Positions 15,481 through 25,806 are shown, counted from the stretch's first letter. The stretch: DNA of 64,000 nucleotides from Thioploca ingrica (GCA_000828835.1 AP014633.1:4746006-4810005), one strand, 5' to 3'. Notes: generated from the sequence alone by a model not told the origin. Numbers and translations are program-made.

Positions 15481-17640
15481 ATGAAGACAATCACCTTATG
15501 CTTTAGTAAAAAAATGACCCTCGCTTGGCTGTTGTTGCTATCACCACTGGCTATGGCAGTAAACGGTTCTAATCGCCTAGAACAGATGGATTTTTCTACA
15601 TTACCCGGTAATCGAGTCCAAGTACAGTTAACTTTTGCGGAATTGGCTCAAAATCCCATTAGCTTTTCAACCGATAATCCAGCGCGCATTGTCCTTGATT
15701 TTCCCAATACTGCACTAGGGTTGAGAAAGAAATCGCAACCTATCGGTGTTGGGGTAGTACAAGGTGCTAGCGCTGTAGAAACCGAAGATCGCAGTCGGGT
15801 AGTCGTTAATTTGGTGCGGATGGTACCCTTTAATATTGAAGTCATGGGTAAACGAATTCTGGTAGCGTTGGATAATCAAGGTTCCCAAACGCTCGTTTCT
15901 TCACCGGATAAGGCATCCGATCTGACTGAGAGTAATCTTACAACTCAGGCGGTTTCACCCCGACCAAAGGCTCCAGTGAAATCGATGGAACCACAAATAC
16001 AAAATATTGAATTTCGCCGTACCAACGAGGGTGCTGGACGTGTCGAAATTACTTTATCCGATCCCACCATTGAAGTAGATATTCAGCAAGAAGGTGAAAA
16101 TGTGGTGGTAAAATTTACGAATGCTCAATTATCCTCTCGTTTAGATAGACGTTTAGATGTCGTCGATTTTTCCACGCCAATTAGCTTTATTGATACTTTT
16201 CCGGTTGGCGCTGATGTGCGGATGAATATTACCATCAGTAATAAAGCCGAATACCATGCCTATCAAACCGATAATATCTATGTCGTTGAAGTCAATGAAA
16301 AAATAGAATTACCCAAAGAAGAAGAAACCAAAATAGAAGAACGAACTTATGAAGGACAATTAGTTTCTTTTAACTTTCAAAATATTGATGTACGGGCTGC
16401 TTTATCATTACTATTTGACTTACCCGGCGTTAACTTTAACATGGTAGCCGGTGATAACGTGGGCGGTAATATCACTTTGCGCTTGAAAAATATTCCGTGG
16501 GACCAAGCCCTTGATATTATCCTCGAAGCCAGAGGACTGGGGATGCGTAAAGTGGGCAATGTCGTTATGGTCGATTTAAAAGAGAATATTGATAAACGTA
16601 AACAAACTGAATTAGAATCGCAAAAGAAAATTAAAGAACTAGAACCACTTCGCACCGAATTTATTACTATCAATTATGCTAAAGCGGATGATTTAGAAAA
16701 ATTACTGAAAACGGCTGGACAACATTCTTTCTTATCCGACCGGGGTAACGTGTCTGTGGACAAGAGAACGAATACGCTTATTATTCAAGATACTATAGCA
16801 AAAATTGCGGAAATACGCCAGTTAATCACTTCTTTAGATACCCCAGTGCGCCAAGTTTTGATTGAATCAAGGATAGTCATTGCAAGTAGTGATTTTAGTA
16901 GAGATTTGGGTGTTAAATTTGGATACAGTGCTAATGAGGCTCTAGGACATAGCAATGGTGTTGTATTCGGTGGTAAAACACCAGGGGATACAACTTTCTC
17001 GGGTAATACTGGATTCAATAGTGGTAATACTGAGACTAGGGGACCTGAAAATTATATCGTGAGTTTACCAGCATTAGGATCGAGTGGGACACCCGCTTCG
17101 GTGGGATTAGCCATTGGTAAAATTGGTAGTTACTTATTACAATTAGAACTTTCTGCTATGCAAAATGAAAATAAAGGAGAGGTTGTTTCTAACCCGCGAG
17201 TAATTACGGGTAACCAACAAGAGGCTGTTATTACTCAAGGTACAGAGATTGGCTACGTACCACAAGTAACCGGCATTGGTGCACCTGCTCAAGCGCAATT
17301 TAAACAAGCTACTTTAGAACTCAAAGTAACACCGCAAATTACGCCAGATGATAGAATTAATCTTGATCTAGCTGTAAAAAAGGATTCTCAATTAGGATCT
17401 CTTTTAGGCATACCTAGTATTGCTACTCGTTCAGTCAAAACTAATGTCTTGGTTGATAATGGTGAAACCATAATATTAGGTGGTGTTTATGAAAAGGATG
17501 CCAGCAATACCTTGACTCGTGTCCCATTTCTTTCTGATTTACCTTTAGTAGGTAATCTTTTTAAAAGTCGTAGCAATCAAGAAAAACAATCAGAACTCCT
17601 CATTTTTATCACACCGAAGATTTTAAAGGAAACCACCTAG
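15481..17640 (+). CDS. pilQ: Type IV pilus secretin PilQ
   Basis: PilQ forms the outer-membrane ring through which the pilus passes. The 719-residue product has a signal peptide (to about residue 26), two AMIN domains that bind peptidoglycan (about 30-130 and 175-270), the STN/N0 domain (about 300-360, YEGQLVSFNFQNIDVRAAL), an N1 domain (about 385-455), and the secretin core (about 460-718) with VSNPRVITGNQ and the C-terminal LLIFITPKIL. Length and order are typical. An AAGGA Shine-Dalgarno precedes the ATG, and it follows pilP copy 2 by 21 bp. Confidence 0.96.
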   Translation: MKTITLCFSKKMTLAWLLLLSPLAMAVNGSNRLEQMDFSTLPGNRVQVQLTFAELAQNPISFSTDNPARIVLDFPNTALGLRKKSQPIGVGVVQGASAVETEDRSRVVVNLVRMVPFNIEVMGKRILVALDNQGSQTLVSSPDKASDLTESNLTTQAVSPRPKAPVKSMEPQIQNIEFRRTNEGAGRVEITLSDPTIEVDIQQEGENVVVKFTNAQLSSRLDRRLDVVDFSTPISFIDTFPVGADVRMNITISNKAEYHAYQTDNIYVVEVNEKIELPKEEETKIEERTYEGQLVSFNFQNIDVRAALSLLFDLPGVNFNMVAGDNVGGNITLRLKNIPWDQALDIILEARGLGMRKVGNVVMVDLKENIDKRKQTELESQKKIKELEPLRTEFITINYAKADDLEKLLKTAGQHSFLSDRGNVSVDKRTNTLIIQDTIAKIAEIRQLITSLDTPVRQVLIESRIVIASSDFSRDLGVKFGYSANEALGHSNGVVFGGKTPGDTTFSGNTGFNSGNTETRGPENYIVSLPALGSSGTPASVGLAIGKIGSYLLQLELSAMQNENKGEVVSNPRVITGNQQEAVITQGTEIGYVPQVTGIGAPAQAQFKQATLELKVTPQITPDDRINLDLAVKKDSQLGSLLGIPSIATRSVKTNVLVDNGETIILGGVYEKDASNTLTRVPFLSDLPLVGNLFKSRSNQEKQSELLIFITPKILKETT

Positions 17641-17643
17641 ATT

Positions 17644-17743
17644 CGTAGGGGAAACCCTTGCGGTTGCCCTGATATTCAATAAATGTTAATTAATAACTAA
17701 TTACTGATACCTGAAAAGGGCAACCGCAAGAATTGCCCCTACG
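17644..17743. repeat. Inverted repeat GTAGGGG/CCCCTAC between pilQ and the Ig-repeat lipoprotein gene
   Basis: A 100-bp unit with 27-bp ends (17644-17670 and 17717-17743) matching as inverted repeats at 24 of 27 positions; the shared core is CTTGCGGTTGCCCT. A half copy of the same motif is in the pilM-pilN gap near 12315-12336. It lies 3 bp after the pilQ stop and 31 bp before the next start, and it could terminate or process the pil transcript. Confidence 0.75.
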
Positions 17744-17774
17744 GTTAACTAATTACTGCAAAGGGATAAAATTA

Positions 17775-20700
17775 ATGATAAAACATTTTTTCAGCCGCTG
17801 GCTGATATTTATATTTTTCATACTGAGTCTATTAACTGCCTGTGGCGGTGGTGATGAACCCAGTAATATGTTAACGAGTACTTATAGACCTCCAGTATCC
17901 ACCACACCAACTACACCAACTAATGAAACTTTGCCTATCCAATTTAGAATTATTGACCAGCAAAGTAATCAACAACTTATTCCTAGTGGTGGTCGGACCA
18001 CCATTAAAAGAACCGCTGTTTACGCCGCTGAGCCCAAAGATACCGGAGAAATTGCGCCGCTTATTCCGCTTAACATTTCGCTTCATCCACCCGGTGCAGC
18101 AAAATTAGAAGATGCACCTAAATTTACCGATAAAGATGGCAATTTAATTTTCACGGTTAGTGATCCCGGTAGTGAAAATATCACGGTCAATATCAGTGGT
18201 AGAGACACTGCGCAACGAGGATTTGATATTCAGCTTTATTTTGGAGCCACAGCGACTGCTGATGTCATTCAAAGCACTTCAACCGCCAATGGTTCTATAC
18301 CAACGATTATTAGAGTTGTCGCTCATGATTGGAAAGGAGCACCGATTAGGGGTATTCCAGTCGAATTAGCTTTTCCACCGAATTCTTCTGCTACAACTTA
18401 TCCTCTTTCTAGTGATGATTCTAGTTGTACTCATAACACCGGTTTGGATATGAAGAGTGATCCAGACTACTTTTTGAAGGTGCCAGCAACGGTTATTGCA
18501 CCCACAACCTCCACTGGGGAACTTTGCATTGGAATTGTTGATATGGTCCCAGAAACGCTCAAAGTCACCCCAATTGTCGGTGGCTTGACCATTGGAACCT
18601 ATTCGCTTGATTTTAGAACCGGGACGATTGCAACGGGAGAAGCCATAACGCCTGAAATCATCGTTAAAAGTAATAATGTTTCAGCCGATGGGGTTACCAC
18701 AGCAAAATTAATCGTTTTGGCGCGAAATGATGTCACGAAATCACCGATTCCTAACGTTCCTATTCGGATTTATAGTGACTCGATCACCGCTCAGTTAAAA
18801 ATAGGTGGAGAATTGCAAACGTTTTCGATAACTGGTAATACTGGCGCATCGGGTTATATTGAACTCACCGTGACTGATACCATTGCTGAAACGGTGAACC
18901 TCACTGCAGTTACAACGAGTGGTGAGACCGTAGCCAATGCGACTCAAGCTATTATTTTTACGACGGGCGAGTCAGCTACTGGCATAAAACCAACCACAAT
19001 TACTCTAGACAAGCCGATACCTGAAAAAGCAGAAGCGAATGGTCAAAGTTCGATTAGCCTAGTCGGTCAAATTACGAGTAAAATTTCTGCAGAAGCGACA
19101 GAAGAAGTACCGGTCGCTGATTTTCCAGTGAGTATTTTAGTTAGTGGTGGCTCTGCTAAAATGACCATTGCCAATGATGGCAAAACTAATGAAGCCGGCT
19201 TCTTTGTCGTTACTTTTACCGATACCGTTGTCGAGCAATTTACCGCTAGAGCCGTTGCTGGAACAGTCAGTAGTAGCTCAGAAAAGATTGAATTTACCGC
19301 TGTTGCTGCTCAACCAACGGTACCAGGAGAAACGCCCACAGTCGTAGTTGTACCCGCTACGGTTACCTTGATTGCTTCACCGCCAACCCAAATAGCCGAT
19401 GGTACAGCCAAAATTACGTTAGTTGCGAGAGTCCGTGACAACAGAAATATACCACTAAAAGATGCTCAGGTAGAAATAACTGCGGACAGTGACACCTCAC
19501 CGATCATTTTTGATAAGACTCAACAAGCTACCGATGCCGGTGGCAGTGCCACTTTTACAGCAACCAGTACAGCCGTCGGTGAATTCACGGTTACGGTTCA
19601 AGCTTGGGTAGTCGATAAAAACAATCAATTGGTAGGTAGTCCAGTCCGTAATTCCCGTTCAATTACTTTTGTTAGTGCCGATACTCCAGTAACCAACTTG
19701 AACATTGAGAGTATAACCGACGATTATCAAAAGGCGACGGGTAAAGATGCCATTAAAGTCAAAGTCTCTGCCAAAAATGATCGGGGTCAACCGGTAAAGA
19801 ATGCACCCATTGTGGTCCAACTCTCCGCTGGAGAAGAAACTAAAGCCATTCCAGCAAAAGGCTTTACCGGTGATGATGGCTCTTTTGAAACCGCGATTAC
19901 GTCTACTCGAGCCGGCAAAGTTGGCGTTAGCTTTGCGGTTGAACAAACTTCAGTCACCACTTCACCAACCACGATTAATTTTGTTGCCACTGACAGTACT
20001 GTACCCGGTGGAGGTCCTCCCGTAAGCCAGATTGATTTAAAAGTTGAAAATAATAACCAACCCGCAGATGGTCAGTCTAAGATAACTTTAATCGTAATCC
20101 CTCGTGATGCGCAAAATACGCCGCTGTTTGGTAAAGAAGTCGTCTTGTTTACCAATGCGCAGCAAGAGATTGGCTTCGATAACGCGGCGGGAAAAACGAA
20201 TGAATTGGGTGAATTTCGCACAACTATAACGAGTGCCAAACCGCAATCATTTCAAGTCACAGCAGCACTCAAAGGTCAAACCGCTCCGATAACGACCCAA
20301 ACCTTAACTTTTGTAGCACCGGCACCGGCTACCAGTGCGGTTATTGATTTCCAAATATTGAATGATAATCAACCGGCTAATAATGAATCAGAGAGTATCT
20401 TGGTAGTCACTGTTAAGGCAGCGAATGGGACGCCCGTAAAAGATGCAGCAGTGAAATTTCTGGCTGACGATCCGAATTTAAAAATTGGCGAAGGCAAAAC
20501 CAATGAGATTGGAGAATTTCGGGTTGCAGTTAAACATAATGTCCCAGGTACTTTTAGAATAATCCCAGTAGTGGATACTATTCCAGGTACGCCTAAATAT
20601 ATTACCTTTACCCCACTTGCTGGTGCCGTCATCCCAGCGAGCATTCAGTTAGAGGTTATCGGCGACGCTCAAAAACCGGCGGATGGTCAAGCAGCTATCA

Positions 20701-23700
20701 ATTTACGTGCGGTGGTGTTTGATAACCAAGGCAAACCGCTTCCAGGTGTCGATATGGAGTTAGTAAGCAATTCCACCAATGCTAAAATTGCAGCAGCTAC
20801 CGGTAAAACCAATAGTTTAGGTGAATTTCTGACCACGGTAACGGATGCGGTTGCAGAAACCGTTAATATTACGCCAATTGCTAAGGATGCCAAAGGAACT
20901 CAGGTAACCGGTGCTCCAGTTGCATTAACCTTTGTAGCCATTGGTTTAGAAGTCGCTGATTTGAGTGTAACGGTAATTGATAATAACCAAGACGCAAATG
21001 GTAAAGATCCAGTTGTCATTCAAGTCATTGCCAGAGATAGCGGCGGCAGAGCTGTTCCGAACGTACCGATTGTGGTGCAAATGCCAACCGGTACCTCAGC
21101 GGTTGCTAAGGTAGATGATCAACAGAAAAAAGATGCCCAAGGACAAGTCGTAACAGATGACACCGGGGTATTTAAAGTCGGAATCACTTCCCGGCAAGCC
21201 GGTGATGTGCATGTCAGTATTTCTGTTAAAGATACTGAGATTGCTCATCCACCCGTCACCGTTACCTTCAAACCCTCTAGTGATAGCGCAGCATTCCCTA
21301 GCACGGTTGAATTACTCGCAGTTGATTCGCCTCAACCGGCAAATGGTAAGTCGAAAATCACGTTAGTGGTTATTCCTCGTGATGCCAGTGGGAATCCGTT
21401 ACCAGGCAAGAGTGTGAGTTTAATCGCCGATTCTGATAAAGTGACGATTGCTGCAGCCACTGACAGTAAAACAAATGCGTTAGGTGAATTTCGTACCACC
21501 GTGACCACCACCGAGGATATGACTGATAGTCTAACGGAAATTTTAACCGTTAATATCACGCCGGTATCAGAAGGAGTGGTGGGCGAACCGACGCCAGTAG
21601 TCTTTACCCCGGTGTCAGTTCCCATCCCAGCCACCTTAACGCTTACGGCAGATAAAAATAGTGTGGAAATCAGTACGGATCAGGAAAATTTCGCTACCTT
21701 AACTGTGTTAACTCGAGATGGAGACGGTTCACCGATGCCTAAAGTTCCGGTGAAACTTCTCGTATCACCGAGCGATAAAGGCAATGATATCACTGGCTCA
21801 ACCATTTTTGATAAATTCAAGGGTAACACGGATGATGCCACCGGTACCTTTGTCGCGAAAGTTAAAAATAGCCTGCCTGGTACTGTCAAAGTAACCGCCG
21901 TGGCGTTAAGTAAAACCGATGGGGAACCTATTTTAAATAGCAATACAATTGAGATTGTTTTTAAGCCAGCAGCGACAAGTAATGTCAAAGAAGTGAGTAG
22001 CCTGGACTTAATAGCAACTAGTTTCCAACTGAGTTCTGCAAGTCCTACCGAAGGCGTTATTATTACTGCGATTGTTAAAGATGAACATAATAACCTCGTC
22101 GACGGGGCAACAGTGTCTTTTGAAACCAGTTCGGGGGAAATTCAACCCATTCAAATAGTCACCGCCGGCCAAACGACCACTCAAGCTGTCGCCGGTAAAA
22201 CAGATGCGTCCGGACGCGCTCAAGCCCGTCTAACCACGCTAGGAAATCCAGACAATCGAACGATTACTGTGCGAGCCACTGTTCCAACCGCTACCGGAGA
22301 AATTCGCGAAGATACCATTGAGATTGAGGTTACTGGTTCAAAAGTGGGTATATCTGGACCTTCTGCGGTGATTGCTAATACTGACGCTAATTTTGTTATT
22401 ACGGTAACCAATTCTGCGGGTAGCGGTATCGCCAATAAAGCGGTAACTTTGACTTCTGATTTGGGCAATACTTTTGATCCGCCTTCTCCTACAACTAACA
22501 CGTTAGGTCAAGCATCGGTAAAACTGATAGCCACTCACGCCGGTAAGGATACCATCACAGCCAGTGCATCAGGAGCGGATAGTGCGACATTCAAGTTAAC
22601 TATCTCGGATAGTAATTTCATTGTTGAACCAACCGGTAACAACCCGCTTTGTACTTCCATAGCCGATTATGAAGATACCAACAACAACCGTATCTTAGAT
22701 CCCGGTGAAGATTTGAATAATAATGGAATATTGGATTTAGGTTGTCGAATATCGCTCCAAGCTACAGCAGGTCAACAGTTTAAAGTTCATTGGGATGAGG
22801 GCGGAATCAATCAAGTCAATGAAAAATTACTACTTTCAACTACCCGTGGACAATTGGATAGTAATCAAGTCATTACTGATCTCATTAATGGTAATGCTAC
22901 CTTTACCGTACGTCCAAGTGGTAATGCGGGTAGTGCTATTATTACTATACAGTCTGAAAAACCAGGCGGTCCGTCACAGCAATTAACACTCCGATTTGTA
23001 GCCACTAATCCAAAATTTATCAATGTTCAAGCTAACCCAGCGGTGATTGGGGTAAATCCAGTGGGAACAGAAACCCAACAAAGCAAAATTTTAGCAGTGG
23101 TACGAGATGCCGATAATAATTTAGTTGCTGGTCAACAAGTTGAGTTTCTTCTTACCGATATTAGTGGTGGACGAATAACTCAAGGTTCTGCAATTACGGA
23201 TGACTTTGGTAGAACCTCGACCACCTATATTGCTGGACCTTCTACCAGTGCAGCAAATGGTGTAGCAATAAGAGCAGTTGTTACTGGAACTGATATTGCT
23301 GAAGTAGTCAATTTAACTGTTGCTAAACAAAGTTTATTTGTAACGCTTGGTTCGGGTAATGTTATCTTAAAGGAAGAAGGAATAAGATATAAAGTACCTT
23401 TTACGGCATTGGTAACTGACTCCAATGGTACTCCAATTAGTGATGCTGAAGTCATTTTAAGTATTTATCCATCTCGGTATGCCAAGGGAACAGCAGGCCT
23501 AAATGCAGATAAGAAAGTTACTCTTGATGCTATTGGATGTGATAATGAAGACATTAATCGGAATGGTCTACTCGATATTGGTGAAGAAAAAAATGGGAAT
23601 AACCAACTTGATCCTGGCAATGTTATCACAGTGGACAATTTAACCATTAAAACCGGTACTAATGGTTATGCCGATTTTAATGTGGTATATGCTATACAAT

Positions 23701-23867
23701 ATGCCTGGTGGGTCGAGGCTGAAATAATGGCGCGAGTATCTGTAGGTGGAAGTGAAAGCAGTGATACTCTTTTCTTCACAACAACTTGTTTAGCAACTGA
23801 TGTGCCTGATAATTGTCCATTGCCTAGTCCTTTTGGTAAAGACAAAGCATGTGATAATACGAAGTAA
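17775..23867 (+). CDS. Giant lipoprotein with invasin/intimin-like Ig (Big_1-type) repeats
   Basis: A 2030-residue lipoprotein. The start at 17775 gives a clean signal peptide with lipobox LLTAC (acylated Cys23); an in-frame ATG 42 bp upstream lies in the repeat tail and is less likely. The body has about 13-15 tandem Ig-like units of roughly 100 residues, each with the pattern ADGxxxxxLxVxxxDxxGxPxxGxxVxL and a following KTNxxGEFxxxxT strand, as in Big_1 domains of invasin. Near the end are two EF-hand/dockerin-like acidic loops (around 22,675-22,740 and 23,545-23,620; DxNxNGxxDxGE type), probably Ca2+-binding. A surface-exposed rod or adhesin is inferred. It follows pilQ by 134 bp on the same strand. 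Confidence 0.85.
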   Translation: MIKHFFSRWLIFIFFILSLLTACGGGDEPSNMLTSTYRPPVSTTPTTPTNETLPIQFRIIDQQSNQQLIPSGGRTTIKRTAVYAAEPKDTGEIAPLIPLNISLHPPGAAKLEDAPKFTDKDGNLIFTVSDPGSENITVNISGRDTAQRGFDIQLYFGATATADVIQSTSTANGSIPTIIRVVAHDWKGAPIRGIPVELAFPPNSSATTYPLSSDDSSCTHNTGLDMKSDPDYFLKVPATVIAPTTSTGELCIGIVDMVPETLKVTPIVGGLTIGTYSLDFRTGTIATGEAITPEIIVKSNNVSADGVTTAKLIVLARNDVTKSPIPNVPIRIYSDSITAQLKIGGELQTFSITGNTGASGYIELTVTDTIAETVNLTAVTTSGETVANATQAIIFTTGESATGIKPTTITLDKPIPEKAEANGQSSISLVGQITSKISAEATEEVPVADFPVSILVSGGSAKMTIANDGKTNEAGFFVVTFTDTVVEQFTARAVAGTVSSSSEKIEFTAVAAQPTVPGETPTVVVVPATVTLIASPPTQIADGTAKITLVARVRDNRNIPLKDAQVEITADSDTSPIIFDKTQQATDAGGSATFTATSTAVGEFTVTVQAWVVDKNNQLVGSPVRNSRSITFVSADTPVTNLNIESITDDYQKATGKDAIKVKVSAKNDRGQPVKNAPIVVQLSAGEETKAIPAKGFTGDDGSFETAITSTRAGKVGVSFAVEQTSVTTSPTTINFVATDSTVPGGGPPVSQIDLKVENNNQPADGQSKITLIVIPRDAQNTPLFGKEVVLFTNAQQEIGFDNAAGKTNELGEFRTTITSAKPQSFQVTAALKGQTAPITTQTLTFVAPAPATSAVIDFQILNDNQPANNESESILVVTVKAANGTPVKDAAVKFLADDPNLKIGEGKTNEIGEFRVAVKHNVPGTFRIIPVVDTIPGTPKYITFTPLAGAVIPASIQLEVIGDAQKPADGQAAINLRAVVFDNQGKPLPGVDMELVSNSTNAKIAAATGKTNSLGEFLTTVTDAVAETVNITPIAKDAKGTQVTGAPVALTFVAIGLEVADLSVTVIDNNQDANGKDPVVIQVIARDSGGRAVPNVPIVVQMPTGTSAVAKVDDQQKKDAQGQVVTDDTGVFKVGITSRQAGDVHVSISVKDTEIAHPPVTVTFKPSSDSAAFPSTVELLAVDSPQPANGKSKITLVVIPRDASGNPLPGKSVSLIADSDKVTIAAATDSKTNALGEFRTTVTTTEDMTDSLTEILTVNITPVSEGVVGEPTPVVFTPVSVPIPATLTLTADKNSVEISTDQENFATLTVLTRDGDGSPMPKVPVKLLVSPSDKGNDITGSTIFDKFKGNTDDATGTFVAKVKNSLPGTVKVTAVALSKTDGEPILNSNTIEIVFKPAATSNVKEVSSLDLIATSFQLSSASPTEGVIITAIVKDEHNNLVDGATVSFETSSGEIQPIQIVTAGQTTTQAVAGKTDASGRAQARLTTLGNPDNRTITVRATVPTATGEIREDTIEIEVTGSKVGISGPSAVIANTDANFVITVTNSAGSGIANKAVTLTSDLGNTFDPPSPTTNTLGQASVKLIATHAGKDTITASASGADSATFKLTISDSNFIVEPTGNNPLCTSIADYEDTNNNRILDPGEDLNNNGILDLGCRISLQATAGQQFKVHWDEGGINQVNEKLLLSTTRGQLDSNQVITDLINGNATFTVRPSGNAGSAIITIQSEKPGGPSQQLTLRFVATNPKFINVQANPAVIGVNPVGTETQQSKILAVVRDADNNLVAGQQVEFLLTDISGGRITQGSAITDDFGRTSTTYIAGPSTSAANGVAIRAVVTGTDIAEVVNLTVAKQSLFVTLGSGNVILKEEGIRYKVPFTALVTDSNGTPISDAEVILSIYPSRYAKGTAGLNADKKVTLDAIGCDNEDINRNGLLDIGEEKNGNNQLDPGNVITVDNLTIKTGTNGYADFNVVYAIQYAWWVEAEIMARVSVGGSESSDTLFFTTTCLATDVPDNCPLPSPFGKDKACDNTK

Positions 23868-23895
23868 CATGAATTTCCTTGTTTTTCCTCGTTTC

Positions 23896-24002
23896 CTCGT
23901 TCCCACGCTTCCGCGTCACTGCCATTAAGTTAAGCAGTTTACTTCCCCCTTTGACAAAGGGGGGGGCTTTTTCGTTAACTCGTTACCAAGCTCGGCTTGG
24001 TA
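23896..24002. repeat. Half CACTGCC element and TACCAAGC hairpin left of the toxin-antitoxin pair
   Basis: The stretch 23896-23934 (a 21-bp hairpin arm plus CACTGCCATTAAGTTAAG) is matched in inverted orientation at 24656-24694 at 37 of 39 positions, so the toxin-antitoxin pair is bracketed by long inverted repeats. The element's own right end is missing here. At 23984-24002 follows a separate perfect 8-bp stem, TACCAAGC/GCTTGGTA, whose sequence and 3' flank recur at 40759-40777. Confidence 0.75.
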
Positions 24003-24028
24003 GCGAGCAAAACTAACTGGAATTACTT

Positions 24029-24244
24029 ATGCAACTGATAAATATTAACGAGATTTTGAACACGATTTCCTCTTTGTCTTTAGAAGAGCAATATTTTATT
24101 GTTGATACCCTCACTAAAAGAATTCAGGACCGCCGGCGTTCGCAGATTGCGGCAAGAGGTCAACAAGCACAAGAAAATTACCAGCAAGGTATGGTGACTT
24201 CTGGTACTGTAGCTGACCTCATGAGAGCGGTTGCTGATGATTGA
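24029..24244 (+). CDS. Putative antitoxin of a RelE-type pair
   Basis: A 71-residue protein, predicted helical, with ILNTISSLSLEEQYFIVDTLTKRIQDRRR in the first half, a pattern common in small antitoxins paired with RelE/HigB-like toxins. I cannot place it in a named family. The stop overlaps the toxin start by eight bases, which supports the pairing. Antitoxins of this kind neutralise the toxin by direct binding and usually repress their own promoter; the AT-rich 5' flank would be the place, but no operator is evident. Confidence 0.72.
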   Translation: MQLININEILNTISSLSLEEQYFIVDTLTKRIQDRRRSQIAARGQQAQENYQQGMVTSGTVADLMRAVADD

Positions 24245-24506
24245 AATTTTATGGGATGAGCCATTTTTAAAAATTTTAACCAAATGGAAAAGAAAACATC
24301 CGGATTTGATTTCAAAACTTGAAGCGAAGTTAACCTTATTTAGCTCTAAACCCTTTCATCCTTCATTAAAAACTCACAACTTAAGCGGTAACTTAAAAGA
24401 TTATTGGGCACTCAGTATTACATATGAATATCGTTTGGTATTCAAATTCGTTGATGAAAATAAAGCATTACTCATCGATATCGGAACACATGATGAAGTT
24501 TACTAA
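24237..24506 (+). CDS. RelE/HigB-like mRNA interferase toxin
   Basis: An 89-residue protein of the RelE/ParE superfamily: a start helix with FLKILTKWKRKHPDL, the central KTHNLSGNLKDYWALSI and strand EYRLVFKFV, and the C-terminal LLIDIGTHDEVY, very like the YafQ/HigB-type toxins that cut mRNA on the ribosome. The basic and Tyr/His residues expected for catalysis (Arg in EYRL, His in GTHDEVY) are present. The ATG at 24237 overlaps the antitoxin stop; an upstream TTG at 24231 is also in frame but less likely. The pair is bracketed by inverted repeats. Confidence 0.85.
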   Translation: MIEILWDEPFLKILTKWKRKHPDLISKLEAKLTLFSSKPFHPSLKTHNLSGNLKDYWALSITYEYRLVFKFVDENKALLIDIGTHDEVY

Positions 24507-24519
24507 GCTAGCGTAGGGT

Positions 24520-24673
24520 CACTGCCATTAAGTTAAGGAAAAGTTCCTCCTCCTTAAGTAAAGATGGGGGTAGGGAGTGGTAATTAACCATGTGAATGAG
24601 ATAAACTTTTTTTAATCACCCCCGGTCCCTCCTTTGTCAAAGGGGGGAGTTAGGGCTTAAGTTAATGGCAGTG
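24520..24673. mobile_element. Non-autonomous element, CACTGCC variant, right of the toxin-antitoxin pair
   Basis: A 154-bp palindromic element with ends CACTGCCATTAAGTTAAG (24520-24537) and the complement of CACTGCCATTAACTTAAG (24656-24673). The interior again has C-run and G-run arms. Unlike the copies in the pil operon, the 11 bases on each side do not match, so no target duplication is left or the ends come from different events. Its right flank (24674-24694) is the inverted copy of the hairpin arm at 23896-23916. Confidence 0.75.
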
Positions 24674-24737
24674 ACGCGGGAGCGTGGGAACGAGAATATC
24701 TAACTAACAAATTGATTTTACTTTAGATACTTATTAA

Positions 24738-25787
24738 ATGACCAATCAAAAATCGCCTTCTCTCAGCTACCGTGATGCCGGCGTCAATATCGACAACGGT
24801 AACTTACTCGTTGAACGCATTAAGCCGCTAACAGCGCGCACTCATCGCCCGGAGTTATTGGGTGGAATCGGTGGCTTTGGTGCTTTATTTGAAATTCCGC
24901 TAGAACGTTATAAAAATCCAGTCCTCGTTTCCGGAACCGACGGCGTTGGTACCAAATTAAAACTCGCTCTCGCTTATGGTAAACATGACACTATTGGCAT
25001 TGATTTAGTCGCCATGTGTGTTAACGATATTGTGACCTCGGGTGCTGAACCACTCTTTTTTCTGGATTATTATGCCACGGGTCAATTAGATGTTGAACTG
25101 GCAACTCAAGTTATTGCGGGAATTGTTCGCGGTTGTGAATTAGCCGGTGCTGCTTTAGTCGGTGGCGAAACGGCTGAAATGCCCGGGATGTATCAAGCAA
25201 ATGACTATGATTTAGCTGGCTTTGCAGTAGGAATTGTCGAAAAAAACGCCATTATCGATGGTAGTCAAGTTCAAGCCGGTGACGTTCTCATTGGCTTAGC
25301 TTCTAGTGGTATTCATTCTAACGGTTATTCGCTCGTGCGTAAAATTTTGGAATATTCCCAAACACCGTTGGAACAAAACTTTGATGGACGCCAATTGGGT
25401 GAAGTGTTACTAGAACCGACCCGTATTTATGTCAAACCGCTGTTACAACTCATGAAAAAAATTCCAGTCCGCGCCTTAGCTCATATTACCGGCGGTGGTT
25501 TGCTAGAAAACGTACCTCGGGTTTTACCCACGGGCTTATGTGCTCATATTGATACCACGAGTTGGATTCGTCCTGCTATTTTCAATTGGTTGCAACAACA
25601 AGGTCAAATTGAAGACCAGGAAATGTACCGCACTTTTAACTGCGGCATTGGCATGGTCATTGGTGTCGCAGCAGAATCCGCAGCAGCAGCGGTAAAATAT
25701 CTTCAGGAAATGGGTGAAACCGTATGGCTAATGGGAACCGTTAAAGAACATCCTAGCGAAAGGATTGTGTTTCAGGGCATCACTTAA
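24738..25787 (+). CDS. purM: Phosphoribosylformylglycinamidine cyclo-ligase (AIR synthase)
   Basis: PurM closes the imidazole ring of purines, turning FGAM and ATP into AIR in the cytosol. The 349-residue product has normal length and the family's blocks: [13 protein letters not shown] at the start, [13 protein letters not shown], the ATP-site [25 protein letters not shown], and [12 protein letters not shown], with [14 protein letters not shown] in the second half. It is followed by purN after a 398-bp gap filled with repeats; in many proteobacteria the two are adjacent. Confidence 0.97.
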   Translation: MTNQKSPSLSYRDAGVNIDNGNLLVERIKPLTARTHRPELLGGIGGFGALFEIPLERYKNPVLVSGTDGVGTKLKLALAYGKHDTIGIDLVAMCVNDIVTSGAEPLFFLDYYATGQLDVELATQVIAGIVRGCELAGAALVGGETAEMPGMYQANDYDLAGFAVGIVEKNAIIDGSQVQAGDVLIGLASSGIHSNGYSLVRKILEYSQTPLEQNFDGRQLGEVLLEPTRIYVKPLLQLMKKIPVRALAHITGGGLLENVPRVLPTGLCAHIDTTSWIRPAIFNWLQQQGQIEDQEMYRTFNCGIGMVIGVAAESAAAAVKYLQEMGETVWLMGTVKEHPSERIVFQGIT

Positions 25788-25806
25788 ACATTTTCAGTAA
25801 TAACTC

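Noticed and set aside
17733..17775. Upstream ATG at 17733 as the start of the Ig-repeat lipoprotein
   Set aside because: It lies in the arm of an inverted repeat and would add 14 polar residues ahead of a clean signal peptide that starts at 17775.
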